Assembly: GCA_951217055.1 (NCBI GenBank)
Contig: OX578282.1
Location: forward strand, 43,638,329 to 43,702,328
Direction of reading: 5' to 3'
Source of the DNA: Gerris lacustris
Taxonomy: Eukaryota; Arthropoda; Insecta; Hemiptera; Gerridae
Length of the DNA: 64,000 nt
Part shown: positions 48,436 to 58,904 of the stretch, piece by piece
Layout of the letters: each line of letters begins with the position of its first letter
How positions within the stretch are numbered: position 1 is the stretch's first letter
Notes under the pieces: model-generated
Told to the model about the DNA's origin: nothing
Databases searched by the model: none
What the model saw: only the letters and a program-made list of their open reading frames with translations
Made by a program: the position numbers and the translations under genes

Positions 48436-49142
48436 TCTATAATATAAGTGGCAATGTCCTGATTGACTGACTGACTGACATAGAATCAACGCACAGCAAA
48501 ATCTGCTTAACCGAGAGACTTGAAATTTTGAGGATATACTCGGTTCATATCATAGGCATCCACTAAGAAAGGATTTTGCGAAATTTTTATTTTTGTACCC
48601 AGGGGTACGGGGTACAAATGTCAAAGTAATGAATACTTTTAATGATGCATATCGTTGAAAAGCTCTCTAAAAGTACAATAATTGTTGTTATGTACAGTTT
48701 TGTCATATTTTCATTTAGGAGGGGGTAAAATGGAAAAATATGTATAACTACATCTTATATAAATGAAGAGTGTCTATGAGTGTCTTTTATCTATAATATA
48801 AGTGGCAATGTCCTGATTGACTGACTGACACATAGAATCAACGCACAGCAAAATCTGCTTAACCGAGAGACTTGAAATTTTGAGGATATACTCGGTTCAT
48901 ATCATAGGCATCCACTAAGAAAGGATTTTGCGAAATTTTTATTTTTGTACCCAGGGGTACGGGGTACAAATGTCAAAGTAATGAATACTTTTAATGATGC
49001 ATATCGTTGAAAAGCTCTCTAAAAGTACATTAATTGTTGTTATGTACAGTTTTGTCATATTTTCATTTAGGAGGGGGTAAAATGGAAAAATATGTATAAC
49101 TACATCTTATATAAATGAAGAGTGTCTATGAGTGTCTTTTAT
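48436..49142 (+). repeat. Tandem duplication of the Helitron head (2 x ~354 bp)
   Basis: Both units open with TCTATAATATAAGTGGC and run through the same body to GAGTGTCTATGAGTGTC. They differ at a few positions only, for example one GACT unit fewer in the second. This fits a recent tandem duplication or head-over-head insertion. Confidence 0.8.
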
Positions 49143-49935
49143 CTTATATAAATGAAGTGTCTATGAGTGTACTGCTTACATGAGATTATAAAATTAAAAT
49201 GTTGGTACACAGGAGTACGAGGTACAAATGTCCAAGTATTTGATGGGTACCCTTTATGATGCATATCGTTGAAAGGCTTTTAAGAGAAAAGTAATTGTAA
49301 TGTACGTTTTTGTCTCATTTAGGAGAGGGGTAAAAAGGAAATGTCAACGTAAGTGTGTGTGCGAGCGCGCGCGAACGTGCGCGTGTGTGTGTGTTCTTTA
49401 TTCAAATCTACCGTTTTATTCCGATTTCAATGAAAATTTGCATACTTGACCTTCAAAGCAAGGGGAAAAGGGGAAGGGCACTGACTTCATGCATTTTCGA
49501 AATTTTGATTTTGGTACACTGAGGTACGGGGTACAAATGTCAAAGTAATGAAAACCCTTCACGATGCATACCGTTGATAAGCTCTTTAAGAGTGCTGTAC
49601 AATTTTTCCGATTGGGCTAAAATTTTGTATTTATTCATTTATTTATTTTTTTATTATTATTATTATGTTCTTTTTTTTTTATTATTATTATTTTATTTTT
49701 TCATAAGGAAAATACCACTGCTTTTCCTTTTTAAAAATTTAGTCGGAATGAATTACTAATTTGGGATATTAGCAAATTATCTTATCAAAGGGGAGGGGGT
49801 ATAGAAATAAGGGGGAGGGATAGAATCTAGATATTCTCGCTTTGTAAAATAATTTAAATGTTTCTTGATGTTAGTTTATTAATCCATTAAGTTGAAAATA
49901 AAACACCCCGTAGCGAAGCACGGGTATTCAGCTAG
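48436..49935 (+). mobile_element. Non-autonomous Helitron-like element, copy 2
   Basis: Beginning (A|TC) and end (CTAG|T) match copy 1, from which it is separated by only 12 bp of alternating TA. The 3' hairpin is intact: CCCGT and GC pair with GC and ACGGG around GAA, 11 nt before the CTAG end, as known for Helitrons. The first 354 bp (48436-48789) are repeated almost exactly at 48790-49142, so the element has two heads and one tail. No Rep/helicase coding sequence is present. It lacks the R1 insertion found in copy 1. Confidence 0.8.
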
Positions 49936-50731
49936 TATTTATATATAAGGTACAATGTTAGGATTAGTTCAAAGCATTCTCTGCCTGGCCCATTTTTATT
50001 TTTTTTCATTGTTAAAGTGAGAAGCTTATTTGTGAGTTTTTCAAGGCATTTTCTTTTGATCGTGACTGATTTTAGAGAGATTTTCACGAAGGGGGTTTCC
50101 AGCCTTAGCGTAGGATTAATATTTGATTTTTCTTTAGTATTCTCTCTTTTTTTTTGTGTGCGAAAAGACTACTAAGGGACGGTTTAAATATTTTATCTTA
50201 TTTTCTCCTATCATCTTTCATAATAGTTGTTGGTGTTTATTTTTATTTTTACATGGGGCGTTTTTAATTTTTTTTTTTTCTATTTTTTATTTTGTTTTCA
50301 AATATTTAAAACAAGAGATAAATGAAAGTTAAAGGTTTAATATAATTAAGATAAATAAGTAAATAGTTTAGTTTCGCTTGTATCTGCGATTCGATTTTTT
50401 TTTTTACCGAGATTATACGGAACTTACTCAAAGAACAAAATATCAGTTTTGCTTTGAGTTTTATTCAGCATTTGATCCAAGAGGTTCCTTTGAGCTAAAC
50501 CACAATCGCACCAACAATTATCGATAGGTTAAATCCCAGAGAAGTGACACATTTTTACAATAGAATAAATTGATTACTATTTCCAATTCATCTTGATTTG
50601 TCCTGTATTAAACAATTACTGGTTTAGTGTACCAAACTGATCAAGTTTTTATTTGACTTATACTGAAAATTATTTTTGGCAAAATTGGTCAAATGACTGA
50701 ATACGACAAGTATCCAGGAATGAGATCTTGA
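49936..50731. other. No gene recognised
   Basis: AT-rich DNA right of Helitron copy 2, with T-rich stretches and no repeat match. Confidence 0.5.
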
Positions 50732-52317
50732 CTCAGAGCAAGGAAGAGGTAGACGGAGGAATGCGATTTGAAAAGTGGTTCATTATGCTACACCCCTATA
50801 CTAACACTTTCAAACGAGCTCAATCCGAACTAAAGTCATCACTGGTCCTTGTCTTGTTGGTATATTCCTTGTCTTTCTGTCCCCACAGACCTTAGAATAA
50901 TAAAATATATAGAAGGAGGATCACTGATAACATTGAAGCCAACTTTGGTTGTGTCCCTTATTCCGCGTTCTAAAAATTTATTTTTGACATTTTTGACGTC
51001 ATAACTCTAAAATTATTTGCCTTCGGTTTTTTAATTTAATTTTTAGTAAATTTTAATTATTGATAGTTAGTTTCGTTTATTGTAATATTTTTATTGTGTT
51101 TTATGTTATTTTTAGCTTGAAATATGCTGAAAATAATTACTACGTTCACACATCGTTTTGAAAGCGTTTCGGATCCAATACGTTTTCAAAACGATTCCCG
51201 TTCACACAACAAAAATACAGGTGATCGAAATATTTGTTTTCGAAATCTCGTAACGGTGACGTCACGAGTAAAACCTTCTTTCTTGTTACCTAATATGTCC
51301 ACGAATTTTTACATTTTATTTACAAGTTATTCTTTATAGTATTATCTTTTGTTTAAAAACGTTTTTGGAGTTTAAAAAAAAGAAACGGAAGCTCACGAAA
51401 ACTTAAAAGCTTCAAGAACTTAAAAAGTGGAAAAGAGTAAAATAACCTGATATCTCGATCCCCTCCACGACCTGTTCATATGAGCGTTTTGAATTTCGAT
51501 CCCCCGTTCCGATCACGTATTTTTGGTGGAGCGGATCTAACCCGATACGATCCGTCGATCTCCGTTCGTACAGCGTTGTGAACTAGCGGATCGTTTTCAA
51601 AACCGTTTCCAAAACTATGTGGGAACATAGTAGATGTTTATTATATCATGCCGTGCGAGGTGAAAAAAAATGACGTCAGAGTGAAACGTAAACAATAATC
51701 AATGGCAGGGTTTGTCTTCTTGATTGTTTGTGAGCGGGCTTTGAATATTTACAAAAGTATGTCCAACCTTCTCCAGTATAATGAAAAAAATGAGTGTTGT
51801 TATGTTGGCAGCCTGGTCTTAAGGACACAACCTCTCAGCAAAAGTTGGCTTCAGTCTCTTACCAGTAATTGCTTAGGATTCCGATTCTAGATTCTATGCT
51901 CCTTCTATATATAGTATTATTCTAAGCCACAGACGGTTGTCAACGAATCCTTATCAGTAGCATTTATTTGACACCCCACTCAAAGAAAATTGCTATTGGT
52001 TACTTAGGAACTGTTAAACGTCTATTAACGATGTTACTGCTTTTAGACAATAAATAAGGTTAACAACAAACATTAAAGTACATATTTATGAAGAAAACTG
52101 TATTAAAAATAAAAACATTAAATGTCGTGAGAAAGTATCACTTATCCTTATTAGCTGATGTCAGATAAATTTCGAGTTTTATCGAGATATCGATACTGTT
52201 TCACCAAACTGCCGCTTGGGAGGTTTAGTATAGGGTGTAGCATAATGAACCACTTTTTGAGACCCAGATTCTATAGTATTGTTCCCTCTACCCCTTCCTT
52301 GCTCTGAGGATCTTGAA
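50732..52317. mobile_element. Inverted repeat pair flanking ~1.4 kb
   Basis: The left arm (50732-50804: CTCAGAGCAAGGAAGAGGTA...AAGTGGTTCATTATGCTACA) returns inverted at 52225-52317, with a gap of about 20 bp in one arm. The interior is non-coding and holds a further small element at 51144-51626. It may be a terminal-inverted-repeat transposon or two opposed copies of one repeat. Confidence 0.6.
51144..51626. mobile_element. MITE-like element with GTTCACACAT ends
   Basis: The left end GTTCACACATCGTTTTGAAA resembles the inverted right end GTTCCCACATAGTTTTGGAA. Further GTTTTCAAAACG and GTTCACACAAC motifs lie inside. About 480 bp, non-coding apart from a chance frame. No clear target duplication is seen. 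Confidence 0.5.
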
Positions 52318-53281
52318 TATTCAATTGTCAAAATATGATATTGTCACGTCAATATTGTTTAGGAAATTATTACAATGTTTTCGATTAAACTTTGCTGAAT
52401 TTAGTTTACACTTGTTATTTTGTATTGACGTTTTGTTTTTTTATTGATTATTCTTGATTTTATTATTTCGCGATATGAAGTCAATTGTAAGTAGATTTTA
52501 ATTTATCTTGGTGTATACTTTTAAAACTATAAGCCATTTTTTTGTTTGGTAAATCAGTGTTAGCGAATCCAATTTTTTTTCTTAGCTTGATTTATTAGAA
52601 AGACTAAATTTTAAACAGTTAAAGCAGCAAATTAATAATTTAATACTTCTACACTATTAATGTCAAAGAAAAAGTGACCCTGAAATGAATTGTCCGTGCC
52701 ATATTAAAATGTTAACTGTAAAAATTAAGCTTGGTTTCGAGGGAATCAAATGAAGAAAAGTGAATATGTGATTAAAACTCCATAGTTAAAAATGTGATAA
52801 TACTAGAAAAGTCTACCGAAAAGTGACTACTTGTTTACTTGCAGTTATATTATAAATGCTTACTTGGTTAACTAAATCGCATTTAGTATGATTCTCCCGC
52901 TTGTAAATAGTAAACGGTGATATTTTAAAAACATGTACTTATGGAATTGGGTAATAGTTTTTGCCATTATTTTTAATTGTATTTTTAAAATACACAAATA
53001 TCAAAATATACGAAATATCGAAATTTCATATTACCTCAATTATCTTACCTTAATTTTATCTTACGCAAAATATTATTTTTTATTATCTTAATCTTCTTAG
53101 CTTCTATTCAGATTTTTATATAGCACTAAACTCTATTGATGCAGAGTGACTTATATTTTACATTAATATGATAATATTTAAATTGGTTGTGAAATACATC
53201 CCTGATTTGTGTTCCTTAAGGATTTTAAATCTAGTTGATTTTTTAAACGGGTGTTTTTTTAACTTTAGCTCTACCAGCGAT
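52318..53281. other. Upstream region of the carbonic anhydrase gene
   Basis: AT-rich DNA without recognised repeats. It would include the promoter or the last 5' intron. No TATA box or initiator can be assigned with confidence in such AT-rich sequence. Confidence 0.45.
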
Positions 53282-53307
53282 TTACTAATTTGAATTTTGT
53301 ATTTCAG
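53282..53307 (+). promoter_or_regulatory. Putative branch point and 3' splice site upstream of the carbonic anhydrase
   Basis: A TTACTAATT branch-point-like motif at 53282-53290 is followed by a T-rich tract and TTTCAG ending at 53307. An exon would start at 53308 and carry 63 nt of 5' UTR before the ATG. A non-coding 5' exon upstream is therefore likely, but I cannot locate its donor site. Confidence 0.5.
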
Positions 53308-53320
53308 GACCAGGAGAAAG

Positions 53321-53338
53321 ATGCGTAGAATAGAATAA
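53321..53338 (+). CDS. Upstream mini-ORF in the carbonic anhydrase leader (MRRIE)
   Basis: Five codons plus TAA lie 32 nt before the main ATG, in the predicted last 5' exon. If this leader is transcribed, ribosomes would meet this ATG first. It may temper translation of the main ORF, but that is inference. Confidence 0.35.
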   Translation: MRRIE

Positions 53339-53370
53339 GAATATTTGGAAGCCCTTTGTAGTTGAAAGCT

Positions 53371-54258
53371 ATGTGCGAGCCGGAAAAGCGGTTAGGGTCT
53401 TTCTATGTCGTGACATGCTTCCTCCTATTAGTTAGATCGAGCTGTGGAAAGCCTCAATGTTGCCCGCCTCCCCCGCCGCCGTGCTGTCCTCCACCGCCTC
53501 CACCTCCCGACCTTTGTAAGACCGGATGTCAACAGTCGCCTATTAATATCAACATCAATTCTGCTGTTGACACGGACGTACCCCCTCTACGTTTTGTCAA
53601 TCACTGGGCGTCTGACATCTGCCTTACTATGGCCATCGCGGGTGATACTGTACTGATTAAACCACCAAAAGAGTGTAGAATGACACTGGACGGTGGACCT
53701 TTAAGCGGGACCTACATCTTGGACCAGCTTCATTTTCATTGGGGTGAGACTGACAACAACGGTACCGAGCATTGTTTAGACGGAATAAAATACGCTATGG
53801 AAGCTCATTTGGTATACTATAACTGCTTCTACGGTTGCGTTACCGCCGCTATAGGGCAGCCTGACGGCATAGCTATTGTTGCTATCCTCATGGAAAGCAA
53901 ACCGACCTTTCACAATTGTCACCTTGATCCTGTTGTGAACAGCCTCTGCAAGCTGAAATGTCCTGGATCAAGTGTCTCCCTGAAGAAAAACGTCATTAAA
54001 ATGTTCAAGGACAGTCTGGAATCCCAAGAATACTTCACGTACGAAGGATCCTTGACCACACCTCCCTGTTGTGAACTGGTGTTGTGGTTGGTGTTTAAGA
54101 ATCTCGTTTGCGTTCATTGTTCTCAAGTGTCTCCTTTCAGAGGTCTATGCAACGAGTGTGGCAAACCTATCTGCAAGAATTGGCGAAAGACTCAAGCGCT
54201 CAACGGCAGGACAGTCTACAACGCAAGGGCTTCGACTTGCCCATGTGGTAGAAAATAA
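53371..54258 (+). CDS. Secreted cysteine-rich alpha-carbonic anhydrase
   Basis: Alpha-class carbonic anhydrases hydrate CO2 to bicarbonate at a zinc held by three histidines. From the ATG at 53371 the protein has 295 residues; an in-frame TAG at 53359 makes this the first usable Met. Residues 11-21 form a hydrophobic signal-peptide core. Residues 30-46 are CC-P6-CC-P7, and the fold starts at QSPINI (55-60). Zinc ligands are H121 and H123 (LHFHWG) and H146 (MEAHLVYYN). E133, E144 and T229 (GSLTTPP) match Glu106, Glu117 and Thr199 of human CA II. C233 with C49 or C53 fits the classical extracellular disulfide. The domain is complete to NWRKTQALNGR (270-280). Oddities are the missing N-terminal GPxxW-type segment, no His at position 64, 23 cysteines after residue 26, and a C247xxC250-x9-C260xxC263 pattern. 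One sequon lies at N130. Neighbours are repeats. Expression and activity are inferred. Confidence 0.93.
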   Translation: MCEPEKRLGSFYVVTCFLLLVRSSCGKPQCCPPPPPPCCPPPPPPPDLCKTGCQQSPINININSAVDTDVPPLRFVNHWASDICLTMAIAGDTVLIKPPKECRMTLDGGPLSGTYILDQLHFHWGETDNNGTEHCLDGIKYAMEAHLVYYNCFYGCVTAAIGQPDGIAIVAILMESKPTFHNCHLDPVVNSLCKLKCPGSSVSLKKNVIKMFKDSLESQEYFTYEGSLTTPPCCELVLWLVFKNLVCVHCSQVSPFRGLCNECGKPICKNWRKTQALNGRTVYNARASTCPCGRK

Positions 54259-54443
54259 AGAAAGATTTCAAGAGTTGGCAGCAAAGATCGCTTCCAATTT
54301 AGGCGATTTAGAGTTGCATATATGCCCTACTCTGTACATACTCATCGGGGGGCTTCCAATAAACATCGCGACAAATTCTCTACTCACCGGTAATACTTTA
54401 ATTTAACTTTCGCGGACTCTAAAAACAGATATTTTTGAATAAA
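54254..54443 (+). promoter_or_regulatory. Candidate polyadenylation signals of the carbonic anhydrase gene
   Basis: Three AATAAA hexamers follow the gene, at 54254-54259, 54358-54363 and 54438-54443. The first overlaps the TAA stop (54256-54258). The second or third would give a 3' UTR of roughly 120-210 nt and looks the more usual choice. Confidence 0.45.
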
Positions 54444-55629
54444 AATAGATAATTTAGAGTTGTAATTGAACAACTTTAAATTATTATTAGCCCCTCATTA
54501 TTGTTTTATTTATTAAACGCATTATTAATAAGTCCTAACTATTATATGAACTGGATTATAAAAGTCCTTGAACAAATAATTCCAATCAATTTGTGTTCTT
54601 AAATGGAGCTTATCACTCATCACTCCAAATCTACACACTGGGTAAATACTGAAGGAAAAAACTTTTTTTTAAAAAAAAAGAATTTGAATTTAATTGTGAA
54701 TAATTACACTTCCAAAATTTACGCAATTTTCGTTAAGTTTTGTTAGTCACGTTGGGACTATAAATCCAGAAAAAAAACAGGTGTACAGCGTAAATTTGTA
54801 AAACAAATGTCTGAAGATAAATAGATTTCTAATGGAGTAGTCTTGAGTGAAGACGAAGGCCGTTTAATTAACTAACATTTACCGATAAAGAAAGAGCAAT
54901 AATGTTTAAAATGAAAGCTAAAGGTCCGCGAATAAGGTAACTGAATAATGTCTTAGCATTTATTAAACCTAAGGTCTGTTAAAAAAGGGCTCTTCCAGAA
55001 ACAAAAAGAAAATAAAAGGGCTAATTATTTTTCTCTTTAACCTGTCCTAATTCATTAGAGGGTTCAGACTAGAGTTCCCTTTTTATTAAAGGGTAAGTTT
55101 TTTTTTTAAAAAAAGGGCTCCAGTTTTTTTAGCTTTCAAGGAAAGGAAATAGAAAAACGAGTTTTTCTGAGAGGCACTCGTAAAGGCAAAAAAGTTCTTC
55201 TTTTTTTGGACGAGAAAATGTTAGTTGAGAGTATTCAACAAGTTTCAAAAAATAAAAAATCTCAAATAGAATGCTATAGTGAAAATAAGCAACATAAAAA
55301 TAGTTTTTTTTAAACTAGGCCGGATAGCAAAAACAATGTAGGCAATTAAAGGAAGAAATCGTGGAGTAGATGCGAGAGACGAGCATGAGAAAATAGCTCT
55401 TTTATCTGCCTGATCACAGAAACAGTGGTCTTCATTTGAGTTATTGTCTTTTGAGGGAAAACTTAAGGTGATAAGAATAAATGAGCAAAGAGACATTTGA
55501 AGAGAAGTATTGTTTAAGTAAATAATTTGACAAGGCATTTAAAATAAGAGTTTACTGTTGGTATTGTGAAATATTTAAATAATTTGCATCGAGAATAGAA
55601 TTTTAGTTGTTCTGGTGGGGAGCACTGTC
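54444..55629. other. No gene recognised
   Basis: AT-rich DNA downstream of the carbonic anhydrase gene. The minus-strand frame at 55245-55538 is low-complexity and hydrophobic and is not supported. Confidence 0.5.
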
Positions 55630-55680
55630 GAAGTGTGTACGTCTCGACGTTTTGCTCCTAATACTTGAAGCATCGTCTTT
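55630..55680 (-). repeat. GATGCTTC...GGAGCAAAACGTC motif (Penelope-like end?)
   Basis: The minus strand reads GACGATGCTTCAAGTATTAG then GAGCAAAACGTCGAGACG. It has the same layout as the motifs at 34.8 and 44.8 kb, with a short stem between GATG and the AAACGTC block. Confidence 0.35.
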
Positions 55681-55907
55681 GTTCATGGTGCCGGTTTGTG
55701 TTGACAGTAAGAACTAGAGGTTTCCTCGAGGTATCGGTGGTTCTATACTTCCTTGGGCTTAGGCTATATCCAGTGGTGATCAGTTTTTTCATCCTAAACG
55801 TCAATAGGGACCATCCATGGATTAGTTTTATCCTAATACCGTCCTAATGGAACTTAGGGGCGCTCACTGAAAATTAACATGTTTTGCCAATTAAGGTTTT
55901 TTTTTTT

Positions 55908-56755
55908 AGGTTTTGTAGATACTTCTCAAAACCCTTATGCCGAGGGTTATGTGTCCGTCCGACCGTCGCTCTTTGGCCTGAACCGTTTTAGCTAAAGTGC
56001 TGAAATTTGAAGCATGGGTGCAACTTTTTGACCCAACCACAGGAAAAAATGTACAGAAGTTAAAAATTAAATATGCGCTTGCGCAATTCGCAAAAAATGT
56101 GGTAAACTCAATATCTTTTATTTTTTTTAATTATGACTGGGGTATCAAATGAAAGCTGCTGAATATTAAGTTACAAATATATATATGATTTTTTAAATGT
56201 TGCATTCCTTATTGGTTAAATAAGTTAAAATATACCCCAAAAAAATCCCCCCCTCCCCAACCACTATATAACGGCTGATCCTAAAATATCGAAATAATTC
56301 ATGCTAATACCTTATTTTGGGGCGATGGAAATTCCGTGAGGGCATCCCCAAATTTTAACAATTGCCTATTTTGTGGGCGGAAATGTGAAGTATTCCCAAA
56401 ATTTTATCATTTTTAAATTTTGAGTGGGGTATCTAATGAAAGCTGCTGAAGAGTAGGATACAAATATATATATATATATATGTTTAAATGTTGCATTCTT
56501 TATTGGTTTTATAAGTCAAAACAAAATCCCTCCCCCCAACCACTATATAAAGGCTGGTCCTAAAATTTCTAAATAATTCATGGTTATACCTAATGGTGAT
56601 GCTATGAAAATTTTCTGAAAAAATGTATTTTATCTAGTCGTTATTACCGATAAAAACATTGTGACACCCCGGGGGATCGAACCAGGGATCCTTGATGTTG
56701 AATAAAAAAATCTTAATTCATAACGTGTATGCTTAATCGTCTACGAAACCCTAAA
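55908..56755 (+). mobile_element. R3 repeat, long copy
   Basis: It begins AGGTTTTGTAGATACTT with the hairpin partner AAAACCCTTAT, then GTGTCCGTCCGACCGTCGC. Two versions of the core follow (GGTATCAAATGAAAGCTGC at about 56150, GGTATCTAATGAAAGCTGC at about 56429), each with CCCTCCCC...ACCACTATATAA. It ends TACGAAACCCTAAAAGTACT. A B-box-like GGGGATCGAACCAGGG lies near 56671-56686. No coding sequence is seen. Confidence 0.68.
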
Positions 56756-58029
56756 AGTACTTGGACGCAAGTACTTCCGTGTGATTATTTGTATTAACGC
56801 ATTATCGACATCTTCTGTTAATTGATCACCAATTATAGCTGTCGAAAACTTTCTCAATTGAAAATTTCACGTCTTCAATCTCCATGTACAGTTATCCTAA
56901 TTATGACGTACGAGTATATACTTCGTTTTAATCAAAGCCTACATTAATCAAATTGTTTCATCCAAGTATTTTTTATGTATGAAATAGTTGAAATTGGGGA
57001 TGGAAGTTAATCTACTAGTATAGAAGTTCTTTTGATGCTAAAGAGCTACAGAACACACGATCTAGCTGACCTGAATTTAGAATGAACAGTCCGTCTTGTA
57101 GCGGGACGCCTCAACGTTTATACATGTGTATTTTCTCTGTGATTTATGAGTATATTGCATGTCAGACTCGACGGTTCAGGTGGACTGTTCATTCAGAACT
57201 AATAGGCACCTACCGGTTCGTGTGTACTGCTTGTTTGTAATAAAAGATAAGAAATCGTACTTTTGACATGATGACGATCTTTAATTTTAAATGACAGCAA
57301 GAAACCCTGTGTCAACCAACGTTTAGTTAATATTAGTTGTGTTTTGTCCTAAGGCCGACTGATACAATGAATAATGCTGCAATAAAAGCTGTTAAAAGAA
57401 TTGTATGATCTAAAGGTAAAATGAATTTTGCATGATGTATGATTCAAAGGCCATCAATGTAAGTACTAGCGTCTTACATTATATACATATTATATCCTTG
57501 GTACTTATTCAAGTTATATTAACGGTTTATTATAAATGTAAGAATGTTATTTTATAAAGACTTTTCAAGATCCAGAAAGGGCTTCTTACCGTAGAAAAGA
57601 GGTTTTAAGAATGTCTGAAACAATACACTTAAGATATTTGAAAATTATTGTGATAGGGTCTTGTAATATAAATTCCTAGTTGGTTTTTTCGTCACCCGAT
57701 TGGAATTACTAGTTTCGAAATTCGTCCCCAAATCCTGAGGCGCAAAAACCTTTTTAAAAGCTTCTTTGTATATAAAAAAAACTTGCAGCGGGAAAAAAAG
57801 CTTTTTAGAAAAAAAACATAAATCAACGAGAAAATGCTTTTATCCTTTGTTGTTCTGCAAGAATAAAAATAACTTGATGGACCATTTCCTACTTTAAAGA
57901 AAATATATATTTTTTAAGAAATATTAATTTTAGGGTATAAAAACATTGTAACTCTAAAGAAAGATTTGTTGTATTCCTATAAGCACTTTTATTTCATAAA
58001 TACTGATTCAATCGTTTCTTTAAAATAGT
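56756..58029. other. No gene recognised
   Basis: AT-rich with no frame, repeat match or RNA that I can support. Confidence 0.5.
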
Positions 58030-58440
58030 ACATTAAGCGTCTAGTGCGAAAAGTAGCATTTTTCAGGCGAGTGTGGAGTTTGCACCCGAGAGCGAGGGTA
58101 GTAAAATCACACGAGCAAAGCAAAATGCAGTTTTCGCACGAGTTGCGTGCCGTACTGTATCTACGATGATTGGATTTTAATAATAAACACAGAATGAAAC
58201 AGTTACTTTAAATAAACAAACAGCAATTAGTTTTGTTAAATGTAAATCAATTCGCTAATCGTGCGATATGGTTAAGGATTCTTCTTTACTTCCACACTAG
58301 TGCGGAAGTAAAGAAGAATTGTGAAACGCGCATGCCCAATGAACACAACTACGAAAAAATCACTTTCTACGCATCTAAACAGAGATAAAATGTGTATATT
58401 TCGTATCAATCGTAGATAAAATTATTTATATAACTATTGA
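58030..58440. mobile_element. Probable palindromic element around a 42-bp palindrome
   Basis: 58278-58319 is a palindrome centred on ACTAGT with one mismatch in 21 pairs. GTATCTACGATGATTGG (58157) and CAATCGTAGAT (58408) are outer inverted relatives, and TGCGAAAAGTAGCATTTT/AAAATGCAGTTTTCGCA are inner ones. It is non-coding. Confidence 0.45.
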
Positions 58441-58694
58441 TTTTAATTTATTTAAGCCGCTCCTACTTCTAATCATAACTGGTCTTATCTTCCCAAGTCA
58501 TTGGACTGAATTCATGTAGAAGAAGAACACTATTTGTATTAATACTATTTTTTATTGAAGATAGTTTAACTAGAATCTTCTGATTTCGAGCACAAAGGTC
58601 AAGTTTCAAATCCTAGTGGCGAAGTGTACATTTCTGTTTTTGTCTTCCTTCTTAAATCCTAGGATAGTTTAAAATAAATAAGACAGAAAGAAAT

Positions 58695-58785
58695 TTATAA
58701 ATACCTTCCAATGCCGGTATTCGAACCACGGATGACTTTGTTTACCCTGCAGTGCTGTAACCACTGAGTTATACCAAGGCATTTC
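58695..58785 (-). ncRNA. tRNA-like (SINE-type) sequence
   Basis: The minus strand reads GGTATAACTCAGTGGTTAC (A-box-like) and later CCGTGGTTCGAATACCGG (B box). The anticodon arm is not complementary and the acceptor stem fails, so no functional tRNA is proposed. It probably derives from a tRNA through a SINE. Confidence 0.5.
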
Positions 58786-58904
58786 ACTTGTCCTAATTAT
58801 TATTTCTTATTTGTTTATATTGGCTGCGTTGCCAAGCTGTATGCTTGGATACAAATAATATAAATAGAAATATAATAGAAAAATCTGAAAAGTTGAAAAA
58901 AATT

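Noticed and set aside
53444..54406. Other plus-strand frames overlapping the carbonic anhydrase (53444-53656, 54071-54406)
   Set aside because: They are shadows of the real reading frame, without motifs of their own.
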